Assembly (NCBI GenBank): GCA_028871175.1
Contig: JAGWNU010000016.1
Span: 1-35,145 of the forward strand
DNA: 35,145 nucleotides
Direction: 5' to 3'
Source: Burkholderiaceae bacterium
GTDB lineage: Bacteria; Pseudomonadota; Gammaproteobacteria; Burkholderiales; Burkholderiaceae
Below, one piece after another: positions 1 through 9,200 of this stretch. The translations under genes were made by a program, and so were the position numbers. The notes below the pieces were generated by a model. It did no database searches and had not been told where the DNA came from. It saw only the letters and a program-made list of their open reading frames with translations. How positions within the stretch are numbered: position 1 is the first letter of the stretch; each line of letters starts with the position of its first letter.

Positions 1-2
1 GC

Positions 3-416
3 GAGGGCAAGCACGGGGCGAAAAGCACCAAGCAGGCCATCGCCATCGGGCTATCCAAGGCACGGCGCGCAGGCGTCGGCGTCAAGCCGCCAGCAGAAGG
101 CAAGGCGTCCGCCGCCACGCGCAAGAAGGCCGAGCGCGACATGAAAGCCGGCAGCAAGAAAGACAGCCACGCCAGCGCTAGCAAGGAATCCTCGAGCAAG
201 CGCAGCAAGACCACCACGCGCACCTTGAAGCAGGAAGGCCGTGCCGCAGCCTCCAAATCATCGCTATCCCAGCAGACGCGCGGCGCGGCATCCAAGCGCT
301 CGCATGCCGATCGCTCAGCGGCGGCCAAGAAGGGCGCTGCCACCAAGGGCGCGGCTGGCCGCTCGGCGGCAGCCAAAAAGGCGGCCCGGACACGGGCTGC
401 GCACCACGCCAGGTAA
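3..416 (+). CDS. DUF6496 family basic protein (5' end outside window)
   Basis: The frame is open from the first bases of the window, so the start codon lies upstream and only the C-terminal 137 codons are seen. The first residues carry the block GKHGAKSTKQAIAIGLSKAR, which I recognise from DUF6496 proteins of Burkholderiales. The rest is a low-complexity tail of Lys, Ala, Ser and Arg with repeated AAKK/AASK units, resembling histone-H1-like DNA-binding tails. The function of DUF6496 is not established. Association with nucleic acid is plausible from the charge alone. The internal Met at 141 is not the real start, because the conserved block lies upstream of it. A T-tailed hairpin follows the stop. 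Confidence 0.8.
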   Translation, partial: EGKHGAKSTKQAIAIGLSKARRAGVGVKPPAEGKASAATRKKAERDMKAGSKKDSHASASKESSSKRSKTTTRTLKQEGRAAASKSSLSQQTRGAASKRSHADRSAAAKKGAATKGAAGRSAAAKKAARTRAAHHAR

Positions 417-434
417 ATCTTTCCTGTTTCGCCT

Positions 435-464
435 GAAGGCGGCCCGTCGGGTCGCCTTCTTCTT
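435..464 (+). terminator. Rho-independent terminator after the DUF6496 gene
   Basis: GAAGGCG (435-441) pairs with CGCCTTC (453-459). The stem extends inward through 442-445/449-452 to a 3-base loop, and TCTTT follows. It starts 19 bp after the DUF6496 stop and isolates that gene from the bufferin operon. Confidence 0.8.
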
Positions 465-631
465 TGGGCGATGACCTGGCGAAAAAAATTTCGTTCTCCC
501 GTGTCAGGAACGTGCATGGGCGTCGACCAAGCTGCACGGAACACGCTTGGCACGATGCCGCAGCGCAGCCGTACGGCAGGGCCATCGCCCCAGACCGTTC
601 AACCACACCTGCTGAATCAAGGAGAACACAA

Positions 632-898
632 ATGAAACAACACGCCATGATCGCCGCCGCCCTGGGTAGCCTGCTCGCACTGGGCGCCCTGTCCACGCCG
701 GTGCAAGCCGCCGATGCCGCAGGCAAGGAGAAATGCTTTGGCGTGGCCAAGGCCGGCCAGAACGATTGCGCCAGCCCGGGCAGCGCCCACGCCTGCGCCG
801 GCCAATCGAAGATGGACAAGGATTCGACGTCGTGGAAGTTCGTGCCGGCCGGCACGTGCATGCAGATGGGCGGCTCATTGCAGGCGCCGGCCAAGTAA
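632..898 (+). CDS. bufA1: BufA1/GigP-type bufferin precursor (DUF2282), secreted Cys4 peptide
   Basis: This is an 88-residue exported peptide. The ATG at 632 has an AAGGAG Shine-Dalgarno at 619-624, 7 bp upstream. Residues 1-26 form a signal peptide ending VQA, with cleavage before ADAA. The mature part carries the DUF2282 pattern: four cysteines at 35 (KEKCFGV), 46 (GQNDCAS), 55 (HACAG) and 76 (VPAGTC). In characterised bufferins of this family (established knowledge), a DUF692 MNIO enzyme with a DUF2063 partner converts central cysteines to thiooxazoles, and the secreted product chelates copper. The first downstream gene is the DUF692 enzyme, 28 bp away. The same gene order is gigPABT in Cupriavidus metallidurans, where the precursor is GigP. 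The metal bound here is inferred, not shown. Confidence 0.9.
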   Translation: MKQHAMIAAALGSLLALGALSTPVQAADAAGKEKCFGVAKAGQNDCASPGSAHACAGQSKMDKDSTSWKFVPAGTCMQMGGSLQAPAK

Positions 899-926
899 GG
901 CCGCGTTCGACACTGGGGACACCGCC

Positions 927-1796
927 ATGCAGACAACCCTACCAGCGTGCGCTGGCGCCGGCCTGCGCGCACCGTACTTTCCCGCCCTGCTGCACGGGCA
1001 GGCGCGCTTCGCGTGGGTGGAAGTGCACAGCGAGAACTATCTGTATGGCGGCCCGGCCCGCGCCGCGCTGCTGGCTGCCCGGGCACACCAGCCCGTCAGC
1101 CTGCATGGCGTGGGAATGGGGCTTGGCAATGCCGAGGGACTGGATGTCGAGCACGTGCGCGCCATCGCCGCGCTGGCCGACGCGATTGCCCCCGCGGCCA
1201 TCTCCGAACACCTGTGCTTCAACCGCAGCGGGGCGCAGGTCGTCAACGATCTGTTGCCGCTGCCCTATTCCCGCGAGTCGTTCGACGTGGTCTGCGCCAA
1301 CATCCAGCGTGCGCAAGACATCCTCAAGCGGCCGCTGCTGATCGAGAACATCGCCGCCTACATCGACTGCCGCACGCTGGTCGATGCCGATGAAGCCCTC
1401 TCCGAAGGCGCCTTCCTGACCGCGCTGGCGCGCCGCACCGGCTGCGGCATCCTGCTCGACCTCAACAACCTATACGTCAACAGCGTCAACCATGGCGTAA
1501 CGGTCGAATCAGTGCTTGCCGACGTGGACCCCACCCAGGTTGGGGAGATCCACCTCGCGGGCTTCAGCGAGGAAGACGGCATGCTGATCGACACCCACAA
1601 CGCGCCCGTGCATGCGCCCGTGTGGACGATTTACAGCGCGTGGATCGCCGCACACGGCCCGCGCCCCACACTCATCGAATGGGACGCGGATCTTCCCCCC
1701 GTGCACGTCCTGCTTGAGGAGGTCGAACGGGCCCAACGCGTCCTCGATCGTCACGGCTGCGCCGCGCTCGCGGAGGCCCGCCATGCAACTGCGTGA
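927..1796 (+). CDS. bufB1: BufB/GigA-type MNIO maturase (DUF692)
   Basis: A 289-residue cytoplasmic multinuclear non-heme iron-dependent oxidative enzyme of the DUF692 TIM-barrel family. It is predicted to modify cysteines of the DUF2282 peptide encoded just upstream. Expected metal and active-site motifs are present in order: EVHSENY (32-38), SLHG (58-61), SEHL (93-96), IEN (139-141), DLNN (178-181), EIHLAG (207-212), DTH (222-224) and EWD (251-253). The length is normal for the family. The ATG at 927 is chosen because GGGGA lies 7 bp upstream and the protein then begins just before the conserved GAGLR region. The frame is open further upstream but overlaps bufA. The end overlaps the next gene by 14 bp, which suggests translational coupling. 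Confidence 0.92.
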   Translation: MQTTLPACAGAGLRAPYFPALLHGQARFAWVEVHSENYLYGGPARAALLAARAHQPVSLHGVGMGLGNAEGLDVEHVRAIAALADAIAPAAISEHLCFNRSGAQVVNDLLPLPYSRESFDVVCANIQRAQDILKRPLLIENIAAYIDCRTLVDADEALSEGAFLTALARRTGCGILLDLNNLYVNSVNHGVTVESVLADVDPTQVGEIHLAGFSEEDGMLIDTHNAPVHAPVWTIYSAWIAAHGPRPTLIEWDADLPPVHVLLEEVERAQRVLDRHGCAALAEARHATA

Positions 1797-2550
1797 TTGG
1801 CAAGCAGGACTGATCGGCGCGCTCACGACGCCCTCGATGATCGATGCGCCGCGTGGCGTGGCGGTCTATCACAACGCGCGCCTGGCCATCCTGCGCAATG
1901 CGTTGGCCGGTGCGTACCCCGTGTGCCGGGCGTTGGTCGGCGAAGCGTGCTTCGATGCGATCGTGCACGAGACCCTCGCCGTACAGCGCTCCACCTCGCC
2001 AAACCTCCATCGCTACGGTGACGCGGTACCCGATGTGATCGCGCATTCACCGCTGGCGAGCAGCGTGCCGTACCTGGCCGATGTGGCGCGGCTGGAATGG
2101 CGGGTGCACTGGGCACATTACGCGCCCGATGCAGACCCCGCGCTGCCGGATGCCACGACGCCAGGCGTCCTGCTCGCGCAGCCAACGCATGCCCTGCGCG
2201 CTGGTCTTGTTGATGGCGCATGGTGCCTCGCCTCGGCATGGCCCGTTGTATCGATCTGGCGCGCGCATCAGCCCGGCGCCTCCATCGCCCTGACCGACAT
2301 CGACCTTGCCACCAGTGAAGCCGCCATCGTCACCGTGCGTGACCACCGCGTCGTCGTGCTCGACGTGGACGCGCACACGGCCGCCTTTCTGGAGGCCTGC
2401 GCAGGCACCGCATCGCTCGAAGCAGCACTCACACAAACGCTGGATCGCTGCGCGGACTTCAATCTCACCGCCAGCCTGACCAGCCTCCACCACGCAGGGC
2501 TGCTCAGGTTGTCCGCACACCCTGCATCCGACCCAGGAGATACACCATGA
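1783..2550 (+). CDS. bufC1: BufC/GigB-type MNIO partner protein (DUF2063)
   Basis: A 255-residue protein with an N-terminal DUF2063 domain (about residues 5-95, including [13 protein letters not shown] and the RLEW region) and a less conserved C-terminal half. DUF2063 proteins accompany DUF692 MNIO enzymes. In the bufferin systems they act as the partner that presents the precursor to the maturase (established knowledge). The Pfam name 'putative DNA-binding domain' is historical. The start at 1783 lies inside the end of the maturase gene, with GGAGG at 1772-1776. The stop overlaps the start of the next gene as ATGA. This tight coupling fits a precursor-enzyme-partner-membrane protein operon. 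Confidence 0.88.
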   Translation: MQLRDWQAGLIGALTTPSMIDAPRGVAVYHNARLAILRNALAGAYPVCRALVGEACFDAIVHETLAVQRSTSPNLHRYGDAVPDVIAHSPLASSVPYLADVARLEWRVHWAHYAPDADPALPDATTPGVLLAQPTHALRAGLVDGAWCLASAWPVVSIWRAHQPGASIALTDIDLATSEAAIVTVRDHRVVVLDVDAHTAAFLEACAGTASLEAALTQTLDRCADFNLTASLTSLHHAGLLRLSAHPASDPGDTP

Positions 2551-3038
2551 AACCCGCCGCCCTCGCCCGCCTGACGCATTTGCGCACCCTGATCGACCGT
2601 TTCACCGGCCCCCAGAGCGGCCTGTTCGCCGGTCTCCTGCTGGTGGCGCGTGCGTATCTCTTTTATGTGTTCTTCCGCTCCGGCCTGACAAAGCTGCACG
2701 ACTGGGACACCACCGTGCTGCTCTTTGCCGAGGAATACAAGGTGCCATTGCTCCCGCCCATGCTCGCGGCGGCGATGGGGACGTTTGGCGAGCTCGTCTT
2801 TCCGTCGCTGATGCTGATCGGCATCCTGCCCCGGCTGGCGGCGGCCGGATTGTTCTTCGTCAATCTGGTGGCCGCACTGTCGTACTGGGCAAGCCTGTCG
2901 CCTTCAGCCATCGAGTTCCACTTTGTATGGGGCCTGCTGATCACCATCGTGGCGTCAGCGGGACCAGGCTGGCTGGCTGTGCAGACGCTCTGGCAGCGTC
3001 GGCGCACCCATGCGCCCAGCGCCAGCCATGTCTGCTGA
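2547..3038 (+). CDS. DoxX-family inner-membrane protein of the bufferin/gig operon (GigT-like)
   Basis: A 163-residue DoxX-family protein with four likely membrane helices, at about 27-45, 71-94, 97-115 and 125-148. The family-typical FRSGLTKLHDW (43-53) follows helix 1 and Glu82 lies in helix 2. The start overlaps the DUF2063 stop (ATGA) and has GGAGA at 2536-2540. DoxX proteins are regularly the last gene of DUF2282-DUF692-DUF2063 operons, as gigT in Cupriavidus metallidurans. Their exact role is unsettled; a membrane redox or maturation role is a guess. It belongs to the same transcription unit as bufABC. Confidence 0.87.
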   Translation: MKPAALARLTHLRTLIDRFTGPQSGLFAGLLLVARAYLFYVFFRSGLTKLHDWDTTVLLFAEEYKVPLLPPMLAAAMGTFGELVFPSLMLIGILPRLAAAGLFFVNLVAALSYWASLSPSAIEFHFVWGLLITIVASAGPGWLAVQTLWQRRRTHAPSASHVC

Positions 3039-3042
3039 CGGG

Positions 3043-3073
3043 GGGGCGGCGTGGCACATCGCGTGTGCGCCCC
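3043..3073 (+). terminator. Imperfect hairpin after the bufferin operon
   Basis: GGGGC (3043-3047) and GCACA (3054-3058) together pair with the continuous TGTGCGCCCC (3064-3073), leaving a 6-base bulge and a 5-base loop. There is no T-tract, so it is only a weak candidate for the operon end. Confidence 0.3.
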
Positions 3074-3123
3074 GGCGGCGGGCTTATCATGGAGGTCCGT
3101 TGCCACTCTGATCAGGTGCATCG

Positions 3124-3537
3124 ATGCGCTTTCCTCCGTTGTCTTTCGTGTCGCCGGCCGGAGCTGTGGCTGTGATCGGCGCGGCAGTCCTCCTCACGGC
3201 CTGCGCCCTGGGCGATGGCCCAAACAGTGCCGGCGCCCGCATGTCTGATGACTCGCTGCTGTCCTACCAGGTGAAGGCGGCGCTGGATCAGGACACGGCG
3301 CTCAACCCGCGCCAGATCCGCATCCATACGACGCCTGACGGCAAAGTCTCCCTGACCGGCTGGGTGGATACCCCGGAAATGGCCCGTCGCGCCGGTGAAG
3401 ACGTCAAGCGCTTTGTGGACCCGGCGAAATTCGACAACCAGTTGCGTGTCCTCTCGCGCCAGCAGGTGCTGGGGGGCGGCCCGCTGATTCCATCAGGGTT
3501 GCCGCCCGCACCGGCCAGCGCCCCGGCGGCACGGTAA
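3124..3537 (+). CDS. BON-domain lipoprotein
   Basis: A 137-residue predicted outer-membrane or periplasmic lipoprotein. A short hydrophobic leader ends in the lipobox LTAC with the lipid-bearing Cys27. Residues about 42-110 form one BON domain (SLLSYQVKAALDQD, VSLTGWVDT, RRAGEDVKRF), a phospholipid-binding or envelope-stability module found in OsmY and DolP relatives. The C-terminus is a Pro/Ala tail. AGGTG lies 5 bp before the ATG. It sits 85 bp after the DoxX gene on the same strand, but a separate transcript is likely. Its exact role is unknown; envelope stress protection would fit the metal-related neighbours. Confidence 0.82.
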   Translation: MRFPPLSFVSPAGAVAVIGAAVLLTACALGDGPNSAGARMSDDSLLSYQVKAALDQDTALNPRQIRIHTTPDGKVSLTGWVDTPEMARRAGEDVKRFVDPAKFDNQLRVLSRQQVLGGGPLIPSGLPPAPASAPAAR

Positions 3538-3603
3538 GCGACCGCGACAGCACCTCCACCCGCGTCACGCCAGACGCCAGCGTGCAGCCGCTCATCCTGC
3601 GCC

Positions 3604-3629
3604 CCTCCGGGCGCAACGGCGCCCGGAGG
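3604..3629 (+). terminator. Strong GC hairpin after the BON lipoprotein gene
   Basis: A perfect 11-bp stem, CCTCCGGGCGC (3604-3614) with GCGCCCGGAGG (3619-3629), with a 4-base AACG loop. Only short pyrimidine stretches follow, not a clear T-run. It separates the lipoprotein gene from the efflux operon. Confidence 0.6.
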
Positions 3630-3778
3630 ACTCCTCGTCCTGTCATATCCCTGTCGCAGAATGCCGCCGCGAAGCGGTTGTGCCAGTTGCCGCGCGCCCA
3701 ACGGCTTGCTCACCCGTGAAAGGCGCTTGAAAGATCGTCCCGGTACAAACGCTCCCGTCTCAAGGGGAGTCTGCTGCA

Positions 3779-5143
3779 GTGAAACATTGGTGTGCCTTTC
3801 ATCCACGGGCGTGGGCCGTGCTGTGTGCGGCCGCGTGCCTGTCGCCCAGTGCTGCCTGGGCAACGCCACCGGCGCCGGCTGCCGCCAGCATGCCGGTCGC
3901 GACCATGCCGCCGGTTGCCCCCGCGAAGCCGGGCGTGACGGGTCCGGGTTTCAACCTCGTTGAACTCCTGGAAGAGCTCCAGAGCAACAACCCTCAGCTG
4001 ATTCAGGGGCGACACAACTACCTGTCGGCCAAATCGATCCCGCCGCAGCTGGCCGCCCCCAACAACCCGCAGGTTGGCTACATCTGGAACAGCATTCCCA
4101 AGGGCTTTCCACTGGCCGTGAACCGCGCGGGCGGCAGCCAGTACAACCTCACGCAGCAGATTCCGTTTCCGGGCAAGAAGACGCTGGCCGCGGAAATTGC
4201 CGATCGCCAGGCCGAATCGCTCAACGCGCAGAATGACGCGCTGTACCTGCAGCTTTACGCCCAGCTTTCCACGACGTACTACCAGGCCATCGCCCTGCAA
4301 AAGCAGATCGACGTGCAGAAGCTGGCCATCACGCGCCTGGAACAGGTCAAGCAGGTCGCCCGCGTGCGGTATGCCAACAATGCGGCAGCCTATGCCGATT
4401 TCCTCAACGCGCAGGTGATGCAGAGCAGCGCGCAGAACGACCTCTTTTCTGCACAACGCCAGTACGACAGCACGCTGCAGACGCTGAACACCCTGATCGG
4501 CAAGGACCCGAGCTTTCCGCTCGTGCTGCGCGCCGACGACGAATCCGTGCACCTGCCGGAAGAGCCCTTGCCGGAACTGGAAAACCAGGCGCTGCGCGAG
4601 CATCCGTCGATCAAGGCCTCGGCCGAGCTGATGGACGCGGCGCGCAAGAGCGTGGCGCTGGCGCGCAAGGCGTATCTGCCCGACTTCCAGGTCATCGCCA
4701 CCGTCTCCACGGACAACCCGCCGTACGGCGTGCGTCCGAACAGCTACCAACTTGAACTGGACGTGATCATTCCATTCTGGTTCTTCACCAAGGAAAAATA
4801 CGGCGTGAACCAGGCAGTGGAAAGCCAGATTGCCACCGAAGCCAATGATGTATCGGTGCGCCAGCAGACGCTGCTGGCCGTCGATACCGCCTACAACACG
4901 CTGCGCCAGACACTTGCCCAGCTCGACTTCAACAAGCAGCGGCAACTGCCGCAGGCGCTGGCGGCCTATCGCGTGACGATGACCAACTACGCCAGCAACA
5001 ACGCCGATTTCAACGACCTGCTCACTGCCCAGGGCGCGCTCAAGAACGCCGAACTGTCGGTCGCCCAGGCTCAGGCCACGGCCTTGCAGGCCTATCACGC
5101 GCTGCTCGCGGCCACGGGTCGCTCGCCGGTTCAAGCTCAATAA
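3779..5143 (+). CDS. CzcC-like outer-membrane channel of a heavy-metal RND pump (TolC family)
   Basis: A 454-residue outer-membrane factor. The GTG at 3779 is preceded by AAGGGGAG (3762-3769). A signal peptide ends AWA at residue 28. The mature protein shows the two repeated OEP segments: long amphipathic helices such as LNAQNDALYLQLYAQLSTTY and LAITRLEQVKQVARVRYANN, then a second set after about residue 280. Length and pattern match CzcC/CusC proteins. It forms the outer-membrane exit duct for the periplasmic adaptor and RND pump encoded directly downstream, with a 4-bp gap to the adaptor. No metal sensor, two-component regulator or CzcD exporter lies nearby. Confidence 0.88.
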   Translation: MKHWCAFHPRAWAVLCAAACLSPSAAWATPPAPAAASMPVATMPPVAPAKPGVTGPGFNLVELLEELQSNNPQLIQGRHNYLSAKSIPPQLAAPNNPQVGYIWNSIPKGFPLAVNRAGGSQYNLTQQIPFPGKKTLAAEIADRQAESLNAQNDALYLQLYAQLSTTYYQAIALQKQIDVQKLAITRLEQVKQVARVRYANNAAAYADFLNAQVMQSSAQNDLFSAQRQYDSTLQTLNTLIGKDPSFPLVLRADDESVHLPEEPLPELENQALREHPSIKASAELMDAARKSVALARKAYLPDFQVIATVSTDNPPYGVRPNSYQLELDVIIPFWFFTKEKYGVNQAVESQIATEANDVSVRQQTLLAVDTAYNTLRQTLAQLDFNKQRQLPQALAAYRVTMTNYASNNADFNDLLTAQGALKNAELSVAQAQATALQAYHALLAATGRSPVQAQ

Positions 5144-5147
5144 CATC

Positions 5148-6293
5148 ATGAAGACGTTCTCTCCCGTTGTGGCAGTCATCGCCTTGGCCGCAGCCCTTGC
5201 TGTCGGTGTAGTGGTCGGACGCAAGTGGCCCGCCGCCGTGCCGGCCGAAACCGTGAAACCTGCTGCCACCGCATCCGCTCCTGCAGCCACGGCGCGCGCC
5301 AAGCCCGACTCCGTGGAAATTCCCGCCGGCGGCTTCGACCCGCAGCAGGTGAAGGTCGCGCAGGTCAGTCAGCTTTCCGTACCGGTGGAGCTGTCCACGC
5401 CCGGCAAGCTCGCCTACAACGCCGAGCGCACCAAGCTGGCATCGGCGCGCGTGGCTGGCCGGCTGGACCAGATCCTCCTGTTCGAAGGTGCGCAGGTGCG
5501 CGAGGGCCAGCCGATTGCGCAGCTCTACGCACCGGACTTCATCTCCGCGCAGAAGGAATACCTGCTGGCGCTGAATACCGCCCGCCAGCTCAAGGGCTCC
5601 AACATGAAGGATCTGCAGGACGACGCGGATGCCACCGTGCAATCCGCTGCCAGCCGCCTGCATGTGCTGGGCATGTCCGATGCCGATGTCGCGCAGGTTG
5701 CCAAGCGCGGCACGCCGGCCGAACACCTGACGCTGCGCGCGCCCATCTCTGGCACGATCGTCAAGCGCAACATGGACCCGGGCGCCTTCCTGAACGTGGG
5801 CGACTCGTTCATGAGCATCGTCGACACGCGTGTGCTGTGGTTCACGGGCAATGTTTATGAAAACGACATTGCCAGCGTGCGCATCGGCCAGCCGATCTCG
5901 CTGCATACCTCGGCGTATCCGGACCGCGAGTTCACCGGCCGCGTGAGCTTTATCGCCCCGAACATCGACCCGGCAACGCACACGTTGACCGTGCGCTGCG
6001 ACGTGCCCAACACCGACGGCCTGCTGCGCCCCGAGATGTACGCCACGGCGCGCATCCAGACCGGCAGCGGCCAGGCCACGGTGGTGCCGAAGTCGGCGCT
6101 GGTGAAAGACCACGGCAGCTACTACGTGATCGTCCAGAGCGATGCCACGCACTTCAAGCGCGTGGAAGTGCACGGCAAGGACACCGGCACCGACGGTAAC
6201 TTTGCTGTGACGGCCGGACTTGAGGCTTCGTCGCAGGTGGTCGTGCGCGGCGCCGCGCTGCTCAACGAGATGATCGTCAAGGCGGGGGCGTAG
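5148..6293 (+). CDS. CzcB/CusB-like periplasmic adaptor (membrane fusion protein)
   Basis: A 381-residue HlyD-family adaptor of heavy-metal RND pumps. An N-terminal membrane anchor or uncleaved signal (VVAVIALAAALAVGVVVG, residues 7-24) is followed by a Pro/Ala linker. Then come the lipoyl half-motif (FEGAQVREGQPIAQLYAPDF), an alpha-hairpin, the matching APISGTIVKRNMDPGAF half, and beta-barrel and membrane-proximal domains. It bridges the CzcC-like channel and the CzcA-like pump. The start at 5148 lies 4 bp after the upstream stop, and its own stop lies 2 bp before the pump ATG, so all three genes are one operon. I see no long His- or Met-rich extension that would point to one metal. Confidence 0.87.
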   Translation: MKTFSPVVAVIALAAALAVGVVVGRKWPAAVPAETVKPAATASAPAATARAKPDSVEIPAGGFDPQQVKVAQVSQLSVPVELSTPGKLAYNAERTKLASARVAGRLDQILLFEGAQVREGQPIAQLYAPDFISAQKEYLLALNTARQLKGSNMKDLQDDADATVQSAASRLHVLGMSDADVAQVAKRGTPAEHLTLRAPISGTIVKRNMDPGAFLNVGDSFMSIVDTRVLWFTGNVYENDIASVRIGQPISLHTSAYPDREFTGRVSFIAPNIDPATHTLTVRCDVPNTDGLLRPEMYATARIQTGSGQATVVPKSALVKDHGSYYVIVQSDATHFKRVEVHGKDTGTDGNFAVTAGLEASSQVVVRGAALLNEMIVKAGA

Positions 6294-6295
6294 GC

Positions 6296-9200
6296 ATGGG
6301 CTTCAACCCCATCGCGGGCATTCTCAAGCGGCGGCTGCTGATTGTCTTCCTGGCAATCGCGCTGCTGGTGGCGGGCGTGCTGTCGTTTCGCGAGCTGCCG
6401 CTGCAGGCGTATCCGGGCGTGGCACCGCTGTCGGTGCAGGCCATCACGCAGTGGCCAGGCCGCAGCACGACCGAAGTCGAACAGCAGATCACGATCCCGA
6501 TCGAGAATGCGCTGGCCGGCGTGCCGGATGTGCAGTCGTTCCGCTCGGTATCACTGTTCGGGCTGTCGGTGGTCACGCTCAAGTTCAAGGAAGGCACCGA
6601 CGGCTTCAAGGCGCGGCAGAATTTTGCGCAATACGTGGCGGCAGCCAATTTGCCGACCGGTGTGCAGCCGTCGCTGAGCCCGGACTCGGACGCCACCGGC
6701 GAGATCATGCGCTTTCGCCTCGTGGGCGACGGCGTCGACCTCACCACGCTCAAGAGCTACCAGGACTACGACATCACCAAGGAGCTGAAGCACGTGCAGG
6801 GCGTGGCCGATGTCAGCTCCTTCGGCGGCAAGGTGAAGGAGTATCACATCGTGCCGTCGCCGGCGAAGCTGCAGTCGTACGGCATCACGCTGTCGCAGCT
6901 CATCACGGCCATCGGCAACGCCAACAACAACACCGGCGGCAATCTGCTGCGCGACGGCGAGCAACAGTTCGTCGTGCGCGGCGTGGGCCTACTGCAGACG
7001 GTGGACGACATCCGCAACGTGGTGGTAGCCGCCAACAACGGCGTGCCGGTGCGTGTGCGCGACATTGCCGAGGTGGAAATCGGCAACGTGCAGCGCCTGG
7101 GCCAGGTGCAATACAACGACCAGCCCGACGTGGTCGAGGGCATCGTGCTGCTCAAGCGCGACGCCAATGCCAGCGAGGTGCTGGCCAAGGTGCGCGAAAA
7201 GGTCACGGAGCTGAACAACGGCATCTTGCCCAAGAGCGTTCAGATCAAGCCGTTCTACGATCGCCAGGTGCTGCTCGACATCACCATGGGCACGGTCGAA
7301 CACACGCTGGTGGTGGGCATCTCGCTGGTGCTGGCGGTGCTGTTCGTCTTCCTGGGCAATTTCCGTGCGGCGGCCGTGGTGGCGGCGGTGATTCCGCTGG
7401 CGCTGTGCGTGTCGTTCATCAGCATGGAGCACTTCCATGTGCCGGCCAATTTGATCTCGCTTGGGGCGATCGACTTTGGGGTGATTGTCGATGCGGCCGT
7501 GATCGTGATGGAAAACATCATGCGGCACCTGGAAGAAGGTGCCGAGAAGCTGGACGACGCCATCGTCAAGGCGACCAGCGAAGTGCAGCGCGCGATGATT
7601 TTCTCCACGGGCATCATCATCGTGGCGTATTCGCCGCTGTTCTTCATCGGTGGCGTGGAAGGCATCATCTTCAAGCCGATGGCCTTCACGATGGGCTTTG
7701 CGCTGCTGGCCTCCATCGTGCTGAGCCTGACCTTCGTGCCGGCCACCACGTCGTTCGTCTTCGGCAAGACGCTGCATCCGCATTCGCCGGCGTTCATCAC
7801 CGCCATCCTGCGCTGGTACAAGCCGGTTCTGCGCAAGCTGATCGCACGCCCGATGACGGTGTTTGCCACCGCCATCACAGCGCTCGTTCTGACGCTGTAT
7901 AGCGCCACCTTCCTCGGTACGGAATTCCTCCCTACGCTGGAAGAAAATAACCTGTGGCTGCGCATTACGTTGCCCAACACGGTCGACCTCGATTACTCGG
8001 CTTCCGTGGCAAACGACCTGCGCGCGTACTTCGTCAAGCAGCCGGAGATCAACCAGGTTTCGGTGCAGATCGGCCGCCCCGATGACGGCACCGACTCCAC
8101 CGGCGTGTTCAACCAGGAATACGGCCTGTACTTCGCGCCGCCCGACCAATGGCCCGCCGGCATGACGAAGGCGAAGCTGGTCGAGCGGCTTTCCAAGCGT
8201 CTCGAGAAGATTCCCGGTATCGAATACAACTTCTCGCAATACATCCAGGACAACGTGGATGAAGCGCTCTCGGGCGTGAAAGGCGAGAACTCGGTCAAGC
8301 TGTTCGGCAATGACCTGAATGTGCTCGAAGCCAAGGCCAACGAAATCCAGACGCAGCTCAAGAAGGTGCCGGGGCTGGTGGACGTGGGCATCTTCCGCGA
8401 ACTGGGCCAGCCGACGCTGAACGTTTCGATCGACCGCCAGGCCGCTGCGCGCTTCAACATCAACGTGAGCGATGTGCAGAACCTCGTGCAGTACGCCATT
8501 GGCGGCGCGCCGGTCACGCAGATCCTGGAGGGCGAGAAATCGTTCGGCCTGGCGGTGCGCCTGAACCAGCAGGCACGTGCGTCGTACGACGCCATCCGAG
8601 AGCTGCTGATCGATACGCCCGATGGCCAGCACATTCCGCTCTCGATGATCGCCAAGGTGGAAATGACCGATGGCCCGTTCTTCATCTACCGCGAACTCGG
8701 CAAGCGCTATATCGCCATCAAGTTCGGCGTGCGCGGCCGTGATCTGGGCAGCGCCGTGGACGAGGCGCAGCGTGTGGTGGGCGACAGCGTGCAACTGCCC
8801 GAGGGCTACACCGTCAAGTGGGACGGCCAGTTCAATGAGATGAAGGTCGCCCAGGGCAAGCTGATGGTGATCGTGCCGTTGACGATTCTCGTGATCTTCC
8901 TGCTGCTGTACAGCACGTTCGGCAACTTCAAGGACGCGCTGATGGTGGTGCTGAATGTGCCCTTTGCTGCCATCGGCGGGCTGCTGGCGCTGCATATCGC
9001 GCATGAGACGCTGTCGATCTCGGCGGGCATCGGCTTCCTGTCGCTGTTCGGCATCGCCATCCAGGACGGGGTGATCCTGATCTCGTATGTCAACCGCCTG
9101 GCGCAGTCCGAGAACGTGCGGGAGGCCACGGTGGAAGGCGCCGCGCTGCGGCTGCGGCCGGTGATCATGACCGCCATGCTGGCAGGCCTCGGCCTGCTGC

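Noticed and set aside
507..542. Two GGAAC motifs upstream of the bufferin precursor that could be ECF sigma -35 elements
   Set aside because: Neither has a convincing -10 element at the expected 15-17 bp spacing, so I do not call a promoter.
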